Part shown: positions 53,456-63,921 of the stretch, piece by piece
Position numbering within the stretch: the first letter of the stretch is position 1
Layout of the letters: each line of letters begins with the position of its first letter
NCBI RefSeq assembly: GCF_030014955.1
Contig: NZ_JAGRPV010000001.1
Location: 4,650,001 to 4,714,000 of the forward strand
From: Cohnella hashimotonis
GTDB lineage: Bacteria; Bacillota; Bacilli; Paenibacillales; Paenibacillaceae
DNA: 64,000 nucleotides
Direction of reading: 5' to 3'
The notes under the pieces: model-generated
What the model was told of the DNA's origin: nothing
Databases searched by the model: none
Seen by the model: the letters and a program-made list of their open reading frames with translations, nothing else
Translations under genes and position numbers: made by a program

Positions 53456-56400
53456 TTATTGGGTGACGGTAAAATCGTCGAACCGCGAATCGCCGAACCG
53501 GCTGTCGACGCCGGCTTTGCCCTGCGCGAGCTTGTCGTCGGTCGCGGTCAGCTCCAGGCTGCCGTTCACGTACAGCTTGAGCGAAGTGCCCTGTACGACG
53601 GCTTTGAACGTATACCATTCGCCCAAATTAAGAGTGAACGGCTTCGAGGTTTTGGCGGCGTTCGCGCCCGCCACTCTTCGGTAGATGGTCAGGACGTTGT
53701 TCTTGTAGCCGAGAAAGTAGTAATTGTTGACGTCCGCGAACCGAACGCGTATGCCCGCGTTCGGCGAATTGGTCGAGGTCCAGCCGTTCACCTTCACGCG
53801 CGTCTCCGCGGCATAATCGGTCCACGTATCGCTGCCGATCGCGGCCGAATTATCGTAGGTCGTGCCCGACTTGTAAACGCCGCTGCCGTCGGCGATCACG
53901 CTCCAGGTTCCGGTAACCGCCGTCCATCCCGCCGAGCCGCTCTCAAAATCCGAATACGACACGAAATTCGGCGTCGCGACCGTGAACGGCGCGCTGGCCG
54001 CGGACAAATTGCCGCTAGCGTCGACGGCTTTGACCGTATACGAATAGGACGTCGACGATTCGATCGTACCGTCCGTATACGTAATACCGGAGACCGATGC
54101 GATCTCGCTGCCGTCCCGGTACACCTTGTACCCGCTCAAGCTCCGGTCGTCGGTCGCGGCCGTCCACGACAGCACGATCGACTTGCCGGTTTGCACGCCC
54201 GTCGGCGCGCCCGGCACGGTCGGCGGCGTCACGTCGGGAGGCGGGACGGACCGGCATGCCCCGAGTCCGCCCGATCGGTTGCCCGCCAGGTCGTAGGCGA
54301 CGACCGAATAGAAATATCGGCTGGAAGCCGTGAGGCCCGTATCGGTATACGAAGTGCCGTACGTCGTGCCGACCGGCACGCAGTTGCGGTATACCTCGTA
54401 TTTGCCGACCCCGATATCGTCGCTCGACGCCGTCCAATTCAAATCGACCGAATAACTGGCCGTCGACACGGCCGTCAAGCCGCGCGGCGCGGTCGGGGCG
54501 CTCGTATCGGCGGGCGTCGGGCCGCCGACCGATACGGACAGATCGCTTTGCGCGAGGTCGAGCGTCAAGGTCAGCTGCCCGTCGTTGGACGAGGCGGACG
54601 TCTCCGTCGTTCCGTCGCTCCATGTCAGCGTATAATCCGTATCGGGCGCCAGCCCGGTTATCAGTACCTGACTGGACGCTGAAGCCGCATCCCGCGGACT
54701 GGACGCCCATAGTTTAAAGCCGTCGTCTTGCTTGGCATAGCGGGCATTAACGGCCTGGCTGAAGGCGAAGCGCAGGTTCGGAATCGTCAACGCGTTCCCT
54801 TGAATCATCATCGCGTTCGCCAGATTCGTACCGTTCATCGTATACACGAGCGAACGGGCATTCGAGTCGGCATAGGGGGTCGTAATCGCGCCCGTGCCCG
54901 CGGTGCGGAACGACAGGTAGTCCGTTTTTCCGCCCGCTCGCGCCACCGTCATTTTCGTGCCTTCCGCATCTTTAACGACCGTCGGCTTCACCAGATCCGC
55001 CTCGCCGTTCAGCTTCGGGTAGAAGACGCCCAGGAAGTTCGTCGTCGTAGAAGGCACCGAATTGCTGACGCTCAGATTCGTGCCCATCTCCGCTTTGCGC
55101 GCCGGACCCACGGTCGCCGTCAAGGCGTCGGGCTGAAGCATGAACAGCTGCATGCTGTCCGTACCCTGCGTAATCCGATAACCGCCGCTCGCGTCTCCGG
55201 TCCACGTACCGTTGCTGTTGTACAAAAATTGATACGTGCGCTCCCCGCTGCTTGACGCCAGGTCGTCGAACACGACGGCATACCGGCCGTCGACGAACAG
55301 CAGATTGCGATCCATCTTGCTCATGTTCGGGTAGGCGTTGTGCAGGTCCCCCGTCGTAAAGCCGTAGCCCGGGCTGCCGAAAAACTCGGTAATGCGCGCG
55401 TCGTCCCGCATGCCGGCAGTCGGCTGGAAAAAGGCGATCGCGCCTTCCCCCGATTGTCCGACTCCGTCGACCAGAAGCGAGTTGACATCCTTCGTCCAGC
55501 GGTCGACCTTGTCATAGGGCGGATATTCCGCCCAGCGCTTGCCGGCGAATTCGATATACAGATTGCCCGCATCCGGCCGATCGTGCCCAACGTTGACATA
55601 AGTGCCGTCCGGACTGATCCGGTCTCTCCACGCATTCAGCTTGTGTCCGCCCGAAGGACCGCTTTTGAACGACACGCTCAGATCGTTCGCTCCCCAACCG
55701 GTGCGAAAATTCGCCATCTCGAGGTCCGGGAAGTATCGCCAGGGCTCGTAAGGCGTGCTGTCCGGAACGAGGGAGTCGTCATAGTAGAGGAAATTCCATA
55801 CGTCCCAGGCGAACGAATTCGGATCGGCCGCATAGGCGGACGATGCCGCCGCTTGAAGCTTGGCGTCCCCGTATTTCGATGCGATTTTGAACAGAAAATT
55901 GTTGAAATACCCCGTGCTGTTGCTGTCGTCGGCATACGGCGCAAGACGCTTGTAGCCCGGACCGTAACCGTAAAGTTTGAACAGGCCCATGTTCCGAACG
56001 GACTCGTTCCACAGGCTTCCGTCACCGGTGACGGATTCATAGGTGGTCAGGGAACGGACGACATGCTCGTCGCCGAAGGACATGTACTGCATCCCCTCGT
56101 GCTGGGAGCCGTCCGGCGCAATCTCGTCCAGGAGCGTCTCCAGCTCCTGCTCCGCGAATGCGTACATCGTCGCGACTGCCGGATCGCCGACATCGCCGAG
56201 CACGGCGGCCGTCCCCGTCAACAGCCCCTCGATGCGGAATTGCCGGTGATTGTTCTGGTAGTCGCTTTTCCAATAAGCGAGCGTGCCGCTCATATGATTG
56301 AAAAATTCGTCGTACAGCTTCTTCGACTGCAGCTTCAGCTTTAAAGCGATCTGGGCGCGCTCGCTCTCGCTAAAGGCATCGTAGCCCCAGTCGTACGCGA

Positions 56401-57712
56401 ACCCGACGCCGATCAGCCCGCAGGCGTTCCCCATCGAGCCGCCGTAATCGACGGACTCGTTGCCCCAGGAAGGCCGGTTGACGACATCGAGCACGTAGCT
56501 CCTCAGCTTCGTCTTGTACGCGTCGTCCTTCGTCAAGTAATAGGCCATCGCCAAGGTCGGAAAGCGGAAAGAGACGACTTCCCAGTCGTAATCGGAGCCA
56601 TAGCTCGACGTGAACCAGTCGACCGTACCCGGGAACCCGTTGGCCTTGGCGATGATGGAGGCGTAGTACGTCTGGTAGTCGGCATCTTCCGTTCTCCGCG
56701 CCAATTCGCTCGCGGAGGCCGGATTGACGATCAGCCGCGGATGGACGCCGATGAGATCCGAGCGGAACGATGTACCGTTTACGAAGGACGCCAGCGTGAC
56801 GGATACCGGATTGGCGTCGGCCGAATGGTTGCCCGAAGGATCGAAAGCGCTTACAGTATACGTGTAAGCAACGCCGGGCTTCACTTGCGTATCGGTATAA
56901 TTCGCCGAGGTCGTCATGGCGAGGGCGCTGCCGTCGCGGCGCACGACATAGCCCGCCACGACATCGTCGTCCGTCGAAGCCGACCACGCGAGATTGACCT
57001 GTCCGGGCGGCGACTCTGCCGCGGTCAAACCGGTCGGAACCGTAGGCGCCTGCACGTCCGACGGAGGCGGAGTCGCCTGAATCGAGATATCGTCGAAGCT
57101 GACGTCTCCGTATGCGGTAAGCAGCCCCAGCTTGCCTGCGGAAAGGGCGGTGTCGATCACGGATAAAATCTCCGTTCCGTTCATCGACAGCTTCAGCCGC
57201 GAATGGTCGGACACGGCCTTCAGCGTGTACCAGGCGCCGGCATTTATCGTATACGGCACGCTGGCGAGCACCGTCATCGCGCCGGCCACCTTTTTCTTGA
57301 TGTTCAGCACGCCCAGGTCGTAGGTGAACAGATAATAATTGTTCGTATCCGTATAGCGGGTTACCAGGCCAACGGTCTGAAACTGGGTCGATCCCCAGCT
57401 GTTCAACTTGAATCTCGCAGTAGCCTCATAATTGTCCCAGTCTGGTTGGCCGTAAACCGTACGCGCGATGGAACTCGCGGCAGAGGAACGATAAACTTTG
57501 GAGTCATCGTTCACGACGGTCCAGGGGCCGTTGACGACGGTCCATCCGGCCGCTGCGCCGTCCTCGAAGTCCTCCGCGTACGGGAGCGAAGGCGTATCCG
57601 CATGGGCGCTGCCCACGCGGGCACCGGGTATTGCAGGTATCGACGAAACGAGCAGCAGCATCGCGAGCAGTCCGGAAAGCATCGACTTGTTGCGCAGCCA
57701 TTTCCACGCCAT
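53456..57712 (-). CDS. Large secreted heparinase II/III-like polysaccharide lyase, locus C
   Basis: The 1418-residue product has a signal peptide (to about 38), a LamG/DUF1080-like domain (about 42-215), an FN3 domain (about 220-310), a catalytic region (about 315-990), two more FN3 domains and a C-terminal LamG-like domain. The helical first half holds DYQNNHRQF (N488/H489) and [11 protein letters not shown] (Y543), the Asn/His and Tyr positions expected for lyases of the heparinase II/III and alginate-lyase type. A beta-rich half follows ([18 protein letters not shown]). It would cleave an acidic polymer outside the cell. Its operon supplies an importer. Confidence 0.78.
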   Translation of the reverse strand: MAWKWLRNKSMLSGLLAMLLLVSSIPAIPGARVGSAHADTPSLPYAEDFEDGAAAGWTVVNGPWTVVNDDSKVYRSSAASSIARTVYGQPDWDNYEATARFKLNSWGSTQFQTVGLVTRYTDTNNYYLFTYDLGVLNIKKKVAGAMTVLASVPYTINAGAWYTLKAVSDHSRLKLSMNGTEILSVIDTALSAGKLGLLTAYGDVSFDDISIQATPPPSDVQAPTVPTGLTAAESPPGQVNLAWSASTDDDVVAGYVVRRDGSALAMTTSANYTDTQVKPGVAYTYTVSAFDPSGNHSADANPVSVTLASFVNGTSFRSDLIGVHPRLIVNPASASELARRTEDADYQTYYASIIAKANGFPGTVDWFTSSYGSDYDWEVVSFRFPTLAMAYYLTKDDAYKTKLRSYVLDVVNRPSWGNESVDYGGSMGNACGLIGVGFAYDWGYDAFSESERAQIALKLKLQSKKLYDEFFNHMSGTLAYWKSDYQNNHRQFRIEGLLTGTAAVLGDVGDPAVATMYAFAEQELETLLDEIAPDGSQHEGMQYMSFGDEHVVRSLTTYESVTGDGSLWNESVRNMGLFKLYGYGPGYKRLAPYADDSNSTGYFNNFLFKIASKYGDAKLQAAASSAYAADPNSFAWDVWNFLYYDDSLVPDSTPYEPWRYFPDLEMANFRTGWGANDLSVSFKSGPSGGHKLNAWRDRISPDGTYVNVGHDRPDAGNLYIEFAGKRWAEYPPYDKVDRWTKDVNSLLVDGVGQSGEGAIAFFQPTAGMRDDARITEFFGSPGYGFTTGDLHNAYPNMSKMDRNLLFVDGRYAVVFDDLASSSGERTYQFLYNSNGTWTGDASGGYRITQGTDSMQLFMLQPDALTATVGPARKAEMGTNLSVSNSVPSTTTNFLGVFYPKLNGEADLVKPTVVKDAEGTKMTVARAGGKTDYLSFRTAGTGAITTPYADSNARSLVYTMNGTNLANAMMIQGNALTIPNLRFAFSQAVNARYAKQDDGFKLWASSPRDAASASSQVLITGLAPDTDYTLTWSDGTTETSASSNDGQLTLTLDLAQSDLSVSVGGPTPADTSAPTAPRGLTAVSTASYSVDLNWTASSDDIGVGKYEVYRNCVPVGTTYGTSYTDTGLTASSRYFYSVVAYDLAGNRSGGLGACRSVPPPDVTPPTVPGAPTGVQTGKSIVLSWTAATDDRSLSGYKVYRDGSEIASVSGITYTDGTIESSTSYSYTVKAVDASGNLSAASAPFTVATPNFVSYSDFESGSAGWTAVTGTWSVIADGSGVYKSGTTYDNSAAIGSDTWTDYAAETRVKVNGWTSTNSPNAGIRVRFADVNNYYFLGYKNNVLTIYRRVAGANAAKTSKPFTLNLGEWYTFKAVVQGTSLKLYVNGSLELTATDDKLAQGKAGVDSRFGDSRFDDFTVTQ

Positions 57713-57853
57713 CCATGAACCCTTCCTTTCGTCACTTCAGATTGTCGCCGCAAAATAAAGTTATCCAATCCTAATACAAGGTTTTAATTCATCACCTCCT
57801 CTCGTCCGATCTTCGAATTCGGGCCGAGCCTTTTCGAATCGATCCACGCCCCG

Positions 57854-58717
57854 TTAGCCTTTAACGGAACCGAGCAGCATCCCTTTCACGAAATATTTTT
57901 GAAGATACGGATACACGGCCAATATCGGAACGATGCTGATCACGACCGCGGCCATCTTGATGCTCTCCGGCGACGAAGCGAGATCCTGCAGGCCCGGCTG
58001 GTTGGCGAGCGAATCTTCGCGAAGCATGCCGTTCAATACGACCTGAAGCACTCGCTTGCTCTGGTCGTTGATATAGAGGACGCCAGGCAAAAACTCGTTC
58101 CAGCGGGATACGGCGTAGATAAGACCGATCGTGGCGTTCACCGCGCCCGACAACGGAACGACGATTCGCAGCAGCACGTACCAGTCGCCCGCCCCGTCCA
58201 TCTTGGCCGATTCGATCAATTCGGAAGGGATGCCCTTGTAAAATTTAATCATGATGAGCATGTTGTACACGCTCACCGCGGACGGCACCATGAGCGCCCA
58301 TAAGGAATCGATCATATGGAGCTGCTTGATCACGATATAGGTCGGGATCAGTCCGCCGTTAAACAGCATGGTGAAAAAAATAAGCGAAAACAGAAATTTG
58401 CGTCCCCGCAAGCTTTCTTTGGACAACGGGTAAGCGCAGCCGATCGTGAGCAGCATGCTGATCAACGTGCCGAAGACGGTAACGATAATCGTGTTTTTGA
58501 ACCCCGTATAGAGAAACGGCTGGGTAAGCACGTATTTGTAGGTCGACAGCGAGAAATGCGAAGGATACAGATTAAGCTTGTTGACGGATGCGCGCAGCGG
58601 ATCGCTTAGCGAGAACATCAGCACATACCAGAACGGATAGAGCATGATGATGCCCGTCAGGATAAAAAACAAATACAGGAGCAGGACGGAGAGACGCATG
58701 CGGCGAGTGCGATTCAT
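57854..58717 (-). CDS. Carbohydrate ABC permease (YtcP/LplC type), locus C
   Basis: The 287-residue permease has six helices, the EAA loop LIESAKMDGAGDWYVLLRIVVPL, and the YtcP-like C-terminus QKYFVKGMLLGSVKG. Its start codon directly adjoins the stop of the partner permease, so translation is probably coupled. It shares ligand supply with the binding protein at 59766-61364. Confidence 0.93.
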   Translation of the reverse strand: MNRTRRMRLSVLLLYLFFILTGIIMLYPFWYVLMFSLSDPLRASVNKLNLYPSHFSLSTYKYVLTQPFLYTGFKNTIIVTVFGTLISMLLTIGCAYPLSKESLRGRKFLFSLIFFTMLFNGGLIPTYIVIKQLHMIDSLWALMVPSAVSVYNMLIMIKFYKGIPSELIESAKMDGAGDWYVLLRIVVPLSGAVNATIGLIYAVSRWNEFLPGVLYINDQSKRVLQVVLNGMLREDSLANQPGLQDLASSPESIKMAAVVISIVPILAVYPYLQKYFVKGMLLGSVKG

Positions 58718-59668
58718 TTACATCAATCCTTCCTCGCCGAATTTTTTGCTGATCCACTGGGCGCCCAGGATCAATATCAGCGCGATCGCGGAGTTGAACA
58801 GTCCGACGGCGGTCGCGAAGCTGTAATTGCCTTGCTGCAGGCCGAATTTAAAGACGAAGGTGTCCAGGATTTCGCTGACTTCGAGTACCGCGGAATTTTG
58901 CATGACGAGGATTTGCTCGAACCCGGCGTTCATCAGCAGGCCGATGCGCAAGATCAGCAGCAGCACGATCACGTTGCGGATGCCCGGCAGCGTGATGTGC
59001 CAGGTCTGCTTCCATTTGCCCGCCCCGTCGACCGTCGCCGCTTCGTACAGGCTCGGATCGACCTGCGTCAAGGCGGCCAAATAAATAATGGTTCCCCACC
59101 CAAGATCTTTCCAGATATCGGAGGCGACCAGGATGATTCGGAAGGCGGTCGGATCGGCAAGCAGATTTTTCGGTTCCATGCCGAACCATTCGTATACGAT
59201 CGACAATACGCCGTTCGTCGGCGACATAATGGTGAGCACGATGCCGGAGATGACGACCCACGAGATGAAGTGAGGTAGGTACAAAATCGTTTGAACGTAC
59301 TTTTTGAAATACCGGTTGCCTAGTTCGTTCAGCAGCAGCGCGACGACGATCGGCGCGGGGAATCCGAACAAAATCTTATAGACGCTGATCTGCAGCGTAT
59401 TGCCGAGAATGACCCAAAAATCCGAATACGCGAACACTTCCTTGAAGGTATCCCAGCCGACCCACTCGCTCTCTCGGATGCCGCGGAAAATATCGTAGTC
59501 TTGAAAGGCGATGACGATGCCGTATAAGGGGATGTATTTAAATACGATAAAAAACAGCAGGCCGGGCAGCAGCATCAAATACAGATGCCTGTCCTTATAA
59601 ATCGGATGACGCCGGGATAATCGCTTCGCGGCCGCCTCCTCGCGCTTGTACGTATGAACCGTCTCCAT
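58718..59668 (-). CDS. Carbohydrate ABC permease (LplB type), locus C
   Basis: The 316-residue permease has the LplB-like N-terminus (LLPGLLFFIVFKYIPLYG), VIAFQDYDIFRGI and the EAA loop YEAATVDGAGKWKQTWHITLP. GGAGGAG precedes the start. It sits between the binding-protein and YtcP-like genes and forms the pore with the latter. Confidence 0.93.
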   Translation of the reverse strand: METVHTYKREEAAAKRLSRRHPIYKDRHLYLMLLPGLLFFIVFKYIPLYGIVIAFQDYDIFRGIRESEWVGWDTFKEVFAYSDFWVILGNTLQISVYKILFGFPAPIVVALLLNELGNRYFKKYVQTILYLPHFISWVVISGIVLTIMSPTNGVLSIVYEWFGMEPKNLLADPTAFRIILVASDIWKDLGWGTIIYLAALTQVDPSLYEAATVDGAGKWKQTWHITLPGIRNVIVLLLILRIGLLMNAGFEQILVMQNSAVLEVSEILDTFVFKFGLQQGNYSFATAVGLFNSAIALILILGAQWISKKFGEEGLM

Positions 59669-59765
59669 ATGGAACTCCTCCTGGCAAGGACCAGGGAGAA
59701 GCGGACGGGCAAGCCGCTCCGCTCCCCATGGACCGTGTTGCTGATCTCTGTAATGCGAGGCGACT

Positions 59766-61364
59766 TTATTTCTTGTTTTTCTCTTGATACGCGTCGTTAA
59801 ACGCTTGCGTCAGCGCATCGCCGCCCCGCTTTTTCCATTCCTTCACGTAATCCGCGAACATGTTGTCGATCGGTCCGTCGCTCATGATCATCTTGACGTA
59901 TTGCTGGCCGGTATACTGATCCAGCTCGACCTGCTTCGTATTGTTCTCTACGACGAGTCCGTCCGCCGGATCTTTGTAACCGATCTTGTGCGCGTAGTCG
60001 AACAATTCCCGATAGCGTGGCGAGGTCTGGTCGTACAGCGCATTGAAGGCGAGCCTTAATTGTCCGATTCCTTCTTGCTTCATCTGATCGTCGGTAATCG
60101 TTTTGGTCAGCAGGTCGCCTTCAACCTTGTAATCCACGCCTTCTTCGCCATAGTTCATATACTTGTTGCCTTCGTCGGAGGCGAGGAAATCCAGCACGCG
60201 CAACGCAGCATCGACATTGGGCGAACTGTTGAGCACCGCCGTCTTTAACCATCCCCGCCGCGTCAGCATGCGAAATCCGACGCTGTCCCCGGGACCCTTC
60301 AGGATGCCGCCCTCGACGAACTCCGCATTCGGGTTATTCTGCTTCAACGGTTCGTAATAATTGTTCAGATTGGAGCTGTCCATCAGGAAGTAACGGTAGA
60401 CCGGAGCGCCGATGACGCCTTTGAGCACTTTGTCCTTGAATCGGGCGCTGTTGTCGGTGACGAATTCGGGATCGATCATTTTCCCCTTGTACATTTTATT
60501 GAGGAATTTGAGCGCATCGAGCGCGCCGGGGACGATGGAGCCCCATACCAGCTTGCCGTCCTGCAAGAGCCAGGAATTCGGCAAGGTCCCGTATGCGCCG
60601 AACACCTGGTCCGACGTCGACAGATCGAAGCCCCCGTTCGCGGTCCAGCCGCTCAGCGCATACGTATCTTTCTTCCCGTTGCCGTCGGGATCTTTGTTGG
60701 AAAAGGCGTCCGCTACCGCGTAGTACTCGTCGATCGTCGTCGGCACCTTCAGTCCGAGTTTGTCCAGCCAGTCCTTGCGATAGATCGGAATGTTGTCGAT
60801 GGCGCTGCCGCGGATCGGGATGGCGTAAACGTTGCCGTCGCTATGCTTCATGGCGTCCCAAATGCCGTCCGCCCCGAACTTTTGCAAATTCGGCGTTTTG
60901 TCGAAGGAGGCATTGAGCGGAAGCAGCAGCCCCGATTTCGTAAATTTCATCTCGAGGGCGTCGGTGCCGATCTGAATGATATCCGGTTTGTCCCCGGACG
61001 CCAGCATAATCTGCAGCTTGTTCTCGAAGTCCGCACCCGGAATCGCAGTGATTTCCAGCTTGGTATTCGTTTTCTCCTCGATATAATGCGTCGTCTTGTT
61101 GTCGAATGAGACGCCCGGGTACATCTCGATCACCGCGAGCTTAAGCGTCGTCGGCGCCTCTTTGCTGGGTTCGGCAGACGCGGGGGACGCCGAAGAAGAA
61201 GACGATGAAGATGAAGATGAAGATGAAGATGAAGATGAAGATGAAGATGAAGATGAAGATGACGACGGCTTTACGGACGATTCAGAATTGCCGTTCGACG
61301 AGCAGCCTGCGAGGACCGAGGCGGCAACCGCGATAATCATGACCTTTTTATACGTATTAGACAA
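59766..61364 (-). CDS. Oligosaccharide-binding lipoprotein with long poly-Ser linker, locus C
   Basis: This binding protein has about 532 residues with lipobox VLAGC, 25 consecutive serines as linker, then a LplA-type fold (KLAVIEMYPGVSFDN; IYRKDWLDKLGLKVPTTIDEY). It captures oligosaccharides for the two permeases that follow. TTG at 61364 is chosen because GGAGG lies eight bases upstream; in-frame ATG codons further up overlap that site or lack one. The poly-Ser tract is coded by a hexamer repeat. Confidence 0.9.
   Translation of the reverse strand: MSNTYKKVMIIAVAASVLAGCSSNGNSESSVKPSSSSSSSSSSSSSSSSSSSSSSSSSASPASAEPSKEAPTTLKLAVIEMYPGVSFDNKTTHYIEEKTNTKLEITAIPGADFENKLQIMLASGDKPDIIQIGTDALEMKFTKSGLLLPLNASFDKTPNLQKFGADGIWDAMKHSDGNVYAIPIRGSAIDNIPIYRKDWLDKLGLKVPTTIDEYYAVADAFSNKDPDGNGKKDTYALSGWTANGGFDLSTSDQVFGAYGTLPNSWLLQDGKLVWGSIVPGALDALKFLNKMYKGKMIDPEFVTDNSARFKDKVLKGVIGAPVYRYFLMDSSNLNNYYEPLKQNNPNAEFVEGGILKGPGDSVGFRMLTRRGWLKTAVLNSSPNVDAALRVLDFLASDEGNKYMNYGEEGVDYKVEGDLLTKTITDDQMKQEGIGQLRLAFNALYDQTSPRYRELFDYAHKIGYKDPADGLVVENNTKQVELDQYTGQQYVKMIMSDGPIDNMFADYVKEWKKRGGDALTQAFNDAYQEKNKK
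61191..61265. repeat. Hexanucleotide microsatellite coding for poly-Ser
   Basis: About nine and a half copies of GATGAA (61204-61260), with flanking imperfect units, code for 25 serines on the minus strand. Because the unit is six bases, copy-number change would alter linker length without a frameshift. Confidence 0.9.
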
Positions 61365-61564
61365 CGCTACAACCTCCATTTCATTTTCCCACCCTTGAAC
61401 AAGCTGAAAGCATACCTGGCCGGCCAACCGTTTTTGAAAAGGCTTACAGTGCACTGTGCCCTTAGTATAGGCGCCGGATGCCCCAAGCTGTAAATGATCG
61501 ATTTCTCCGATTTATCGCAATTACGACGATACCGGAAGATTTAATCGTTTTCGGCGTCCCGGTC

Positions 61565-63796
61565 TTATCCGCTCGTCTTCCTGCTCCGTCTGTATTCCAG
61601 CGGCGTCATATTATAAGCCTTTTTGAAGAAGCGGATGAAGCTTTGAATGTTGTTGTATCCGACCGCCAATGCCACGTCCTGGATTTTGACGTCCGGATCG
61701 AGGACGAGATTGCCCGCCGCCTTCATCCTGACCTGCGTGATATAGTCGTATATGGTCATGCCCGTCTCGTTTTTAAAGATCGTGCTCAAGTAGCCAGGGC
61801 TCAAATAGACGTTCGTAGAGATCTCCTTCAAAGAAAGATCCTCCCGATAATGCCGTTCGATAAAATCCATCGTCTTGGCGATCGTCTCCGTGTGCTGCTT
61901 CCGCTTGAGAACGGCGGCCGTCTCCATGCAGTCGTGAATGAACCGCGCGATCAATGCCTCCAGCTTCGCGAGCGTATCCGCCTCATGGATGTCTTTCCAG
62001 AGCGTCTGTACGTCGATGCCCGCTTCCTCCGGCTTCCCGCCGACCTCCGATAAGGCGTTCATCAGGTTCGAACAGACCTGGAAAATCACATATTTAATAT
62101 AGTCGATCGAATACGACAGCTCGGTCAACGTACGGGTGAGCGAAGCGAGCGCAGCCGCAGCCTTTTCCGCGTTTTGCGAACGAATGCTCTCCAGCAGGTT
62201 TTGCTCCTGCTGCTTGGGGTAGAACGCGCCACGGTCGACTATCGGCCGGATCGTTTCGCTGACGATCATTTCGTTTTTGCCCACGAAAAATTTATGGTTG
62301 AGCAGCTGCAGCGCTTCCTGATAAGCGAGAAAAAGCTTGTCCAGGCTGTCGAATATTTTGCTCACGGATATCGTCAGCTCCGCGTCGCCGCGGTTCAGCC
62401 TCAGCTTCAACCGGTTGAACATTTCGATCAGCTCGTTTTTGTCCCGCTCCGAGTTCACGATGGCAACCAGACGGCGTTCGCTCATGATCGACAGGAGCAT
62501 CGATTCCTCGCATTCGAGGAAAAAAGCTTCGATGTCCCCGATCAGACGGTCGGTCAGCTCCGTATTCTCGAAGTCGAGAACGGCGACGACATAATGAGGC
62601 TTGTGAAGACTGATACCCAACAGCTGGATGACCGCGCCCAGCTTCTCTTCATCCCACACTTTGCCGCTCAGAAGCTCGAACACGGAATGCTGCTTAATGT
62701 AGGGGTAGGCCATATCGAATTGGGATTGCAGCTCGCGGTTTTGCTGGTACAGCGTATTCACGGCGCTGCCGATCATCGCGTATTCGTCTTTGCCTTTGCC
62801 TGAAGCGGGATTCGTCCGCCTTCGAATGTCGGCGACAAGCTGCGCAAGCGGTCTATATAAATAGAAGGAAAACAACCCGGCCATGACGAGGGAAATCGAC
62901 AGCACGATCAGAACGGTAGACAGCAGAACGCGACGAAGCAGCCTGGTCGAATCCACGACCTGCTCGTACGGCTGGGAATAGACGATCGTCCACCGGAGCG
63001 CATCCGAGCGCGTCATGCTCAAATAATAGTCGGTTTTGCCGAAGGTTCGGTTGATCGACGTCCCGTCGGCATTGCGCATCTGCGCCAATTGATCGCGAAG
63101 GAGACGTTCCTCGATACCGCTGTGATTCAGGATGAGCCGATCCCGGTCATCGAAAATGAGCAGATTCATCGGAGAGGACATGCCCCTCGTCTGCTCCAGA
63201 CTCTCCGAGAAATCGCGGTAATCGATATTGACCGCGACCTCCATCGACTCTCCGCTGTACACGTTGCGGAAGGCTCGCAAGAGACTGACCAGGCTCCGGT
63301 TCGAGCCTCCGATCGCGCCCCCGGTTCGCGGCGGCAAAACGGTATAGTCGCCCTGGACGTCGACTTGAAGCACTTCGGGATCATAAAAGTTGTCCAGACT
63401 GTATTTCGCGTCGGACAGTACGTAGTTTTTCGTTTTGTTGATCAAGTATAGCGAGGCGACGTGTTTGTTGGAGCTGACGATCTTATCGAAGAAACGAAGG
63501 ACGCCCGACATCGCCTCCGCCTGCTCGGGATACGTTTCGTGCGGCTCGAACAATTTCCATACTTCGTCGCTGGCGATGATTTGGTTCGTCAAATAGACGA
63601 GCTCGGATATTTGCCGTTCCATGTATTGTTTTTTCTCGTTAAGCAAAATCGTGCTGGATACGTCCGCTTGTTGGATAATATGCGCCGTGCTATAGTTCAT
63701 GGCCAAATAGCCGATCGAAATCGCCGGCAAGCTGATGGCGATCACAAACATCGCTAAAATTTTATAAAACGACTTTTGCCTCGCAAAACGGTTCAA
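61565..63796 (-). CDS. Membrane-bound one-component AraC regulator, locus C
   Basis: The 743-residue protein combines an extracellular sensor with DNA binding. It has one N-terminal helix (ILAMFVIAISLPAISIGYL), an extracellular region of about 260 residues that resembles Cache-type sensors, a second helix (VLLSTVLIVLSISLVMAGLFSFYLY), a HAMP-like part, a long cytoplasmic middle and a C-terminal AraC domain (SLKEISTNVYLSPGYLSTIFKNE; KIQDVALAVGYNNIQSFIRFFKK). There is no kinase or receiver domain. TTG at 63796 is chosen because GGGGAGG lies eight to nine bases upstream. It probably activates the locus C operon in response to an outside sugar. Confidence 0.88.
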   Translation of the reverse strand: MNRFARQKSFYKILAMFVIAISLPAISIGYLAMNYSTAHIIQQADVSSTILLNEKKQYMERQISELVYLTNQIIASDEVWKLFEPHETYPEQAEAMSGVLRFFDKIVSSNKHVASLYLINKTKNYVLSDAKYSLDNFYDPEVLQVDVQGDYTVLPPRTGGAIGGSNRSLVSLLRAFRNVYSGESMEVAVNIDYRDFSESLEQTRGMSSPMNLLIFDDRDRLILNHSGIEERLLRDQLAQMRNADGTSINRTFGKTDYYLSMTRSDALRWTIVYSQPYEQVVDSTRLLRRVLLSTVLIVLSISLVMAGLFSFYLYRPLAQLVADIRRRTNPASGKGKDEYAMIGSAVNTLYQQNRELQSQFDMAYPYIKQHSVFELLSGKVWDEEKLGAVIQLLGISLHKPHYVVAVLDFENTELTDRLIGDIEAFFLECEESMLLSIMSERRLVAIVNSERDKNELIEMFNRLKLRLNRGDAELTISVSKIFDSLDKLFLAYQEALQLLNHKFFVGKNEMIVSETIRPIVDRGAFYPKQQEQNLLESIRSQNAEKAAAALASLTRTLTELSYSIDYIKYVIFQVCSNLMNALSEVGGKPEEAGIDVQTLWKDIHEADTLAKLEALIARFIHDCMETAAVLKRKQHTETIAKTMDFIERHYREDLSLKEISTNVYLSPGYLSTIFKNETGMTIYDYITQVRMKAAGNLVLDPDVKIQDVALAVGYNNIQSFIRFFKKAYNMTPLEYRRSRKTSG

Positions 63797-63886
63797 AGCG
63801 ACCACCCTCCCCATCATGAATAAAGCGCATTCATTCTATGTTTTCTTGAGTATATGTCAAATTCGGAGCCATGATAAATGTACAAA

Positions 63887-63921
63887 TCCGACGATTATGC
63901 ATAAATACGCCGATCGTCGGA
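63887..63921. promoter_or_regulatory. Inverted repeat upstream of the membrane AraC gene
   Basis: TCCGACGAT (63887-63895) and ATCGTCGGA (63913-63921) are perfect complements with a 17-base spacer, about 90 bases upstream of the start. It may be an operator for the regulator itself or for a gene beyond the window edge. Confidence 0.4.

Noticed and set aside
61096..61398. Acidic Asp/Glu-repeat frame on the plus strand
   Set aside because: It is the complement of the poly-Ser codons of the binding lipoprotein.
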